Origin: JBBRUG01 sp038247995
GTDB lineage: Bacteria; Chloroflexota; Chloroflexia; Chloroflexales; Chloroflexaceae
Length of the DNA: 11,954 nt
Direction of reading: 5' to 3'
Assembly (NCBI GenBank): GCA_038247995.1
Contig: JBBRUG010000184.1
Span: forward strand, 1-11,954
The translations under genes and the position numbers were made by a program. This document shows, in pieces, positions 11,678-11,954 of the stretch. How positions within the stretch are numbered: position 1 is the first letter of the stretch; the number at the start of each line of letters is the position of its first letter. A model generated the notes under the pieces. It made no database searches, was not told the origin of the DNA, and worked only from the letters and a program-made list of their open reading frames with translations.

Positions 11678-11954
11678 TTACGCTACCGCCGTCAGGCCAT
11701 ACATCAGCGGCACAGCGGGTACATCGTTCGGGGGCAACACACGCCGATCCGCCGCGGCGTGCATGCGCTCGAAGGGCCGTTCGCCGTTCACAAACGGGTA
11801 TTCGTGCAGGGCCGTGATGCACAGCTTCGCCTGGGCCAGCGCCGTCACTACCTCGCCAAGGCTCCAACGGTAGAGCGTACATGGTTCAGGGTTGGTGAAA
11901 TCGACCGCGCCGGGAGCAAACCCGGCCGGGGTTAGCCCGCCGCCTGCCGCGCCC
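11678..11954 (-). CDS. Class I SAM-dependent methyltransferase, C-terminal fragment
   Basis: The window edge cuts this gene, leaving the last 91 codons before TAA at 11680-11678. The visible part matches the C-terminal region of a class I methyltransferase group: RWSLGEVVTALAQAKLCITALHEYPF, in which LGEVVTAL and LHEYPF are characteristic, and a late PAVPLMYGLTAV ending (family: LPLMFSLRA). The SAM-binding glycine motif would lie outside the window. It is the upstream neighbour of folB in the same direction and is probably part of the operon. The methyl acceptor cannot be inferred from this part. Confidence rests on pattern memory of this family's tail. Confidence 0.65.
   Translation of the reverse strand, partial: GAAGGGLTPAGFAPGAVDFTNPEPCTLYRWSLGEVVTALAQAKLCITALHEYPFVNGERPFERMHAAADRRVLPPNDVPAVPLMYGLTAVA

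Overview
The window reads as a chromosomal fragment of a high-GC member of the Chloroflexota, probably a chlorosome-bearing phototroph (Chloroflexales). The evidence is a 2Fe-2S protein that resembles the chlorosome envelope family CsmI/J/X/Y, a Uma2-family nuclease (expanded in Chloroflexota and Cyanobacteria), an EF-G-like second translation GTPase, and many short palindromic dispersed repeats. This assignment comes from protein character read by eye; no database was searched.

Layout. Positions 2-232 (+) hold the middle of nadD. The frame stops resembling NadD where the antisense of an EF-G-like gene (1735 to 215, minus strand) loses its own C-terminus, so two broken genes meet at one 18-bp join. 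Positions 1736-2250 have no intact gene: they hold a good promoter for the EF-G-like gene and two possible gene scraps on the plus strand. A minus-strand operon follows: chlorosome-type ferredoxin (4626-3982), Gfo/Idh/MocA oxidoreductase (3985-2942, ATGA overlap) and Uma2 nuclease (2859-2251). Divergent from it, on the plus strand, are a PlsC-like acyltransferase (4831-5679), an MFS transporter (5676-6863, ATGA overlap), a palindromic repeat, and ribA (7078-7683).

Convergent to ribA is a six-gene minus-strand run: methyltransferase C-terminus (window edge to 11678), folB (11641-11273), a stand-alone RibD-type reductase (11237-10551), a zinc-less MDR dehydrogenase (10554-9541, GTGA overlap), a PTPS/QueD-fold protein lacking the catalytic Cys and Asp-His (9385-9008), and a GT4 glycosyltransferase (8934-7732). 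With ribA this gives a GTP-derived heterocycle start enzyme, two pterin-fold enzymes, two reductases, a glycosyltransferase and a methyltransferase. I infer a candidate pathway for a modified, possibly glycosylated, pterin or pyrimidine cofactor. The product is unknown, and this is the most interesting system in the window.

Small repeats are active here: a roughly 200-bp palindromic element sits in frame inside the glycosyltransferase gene, and a 107-bp MITE-like element with 13-bp inverted ends abuts the stop codon of the dehydrogenase.
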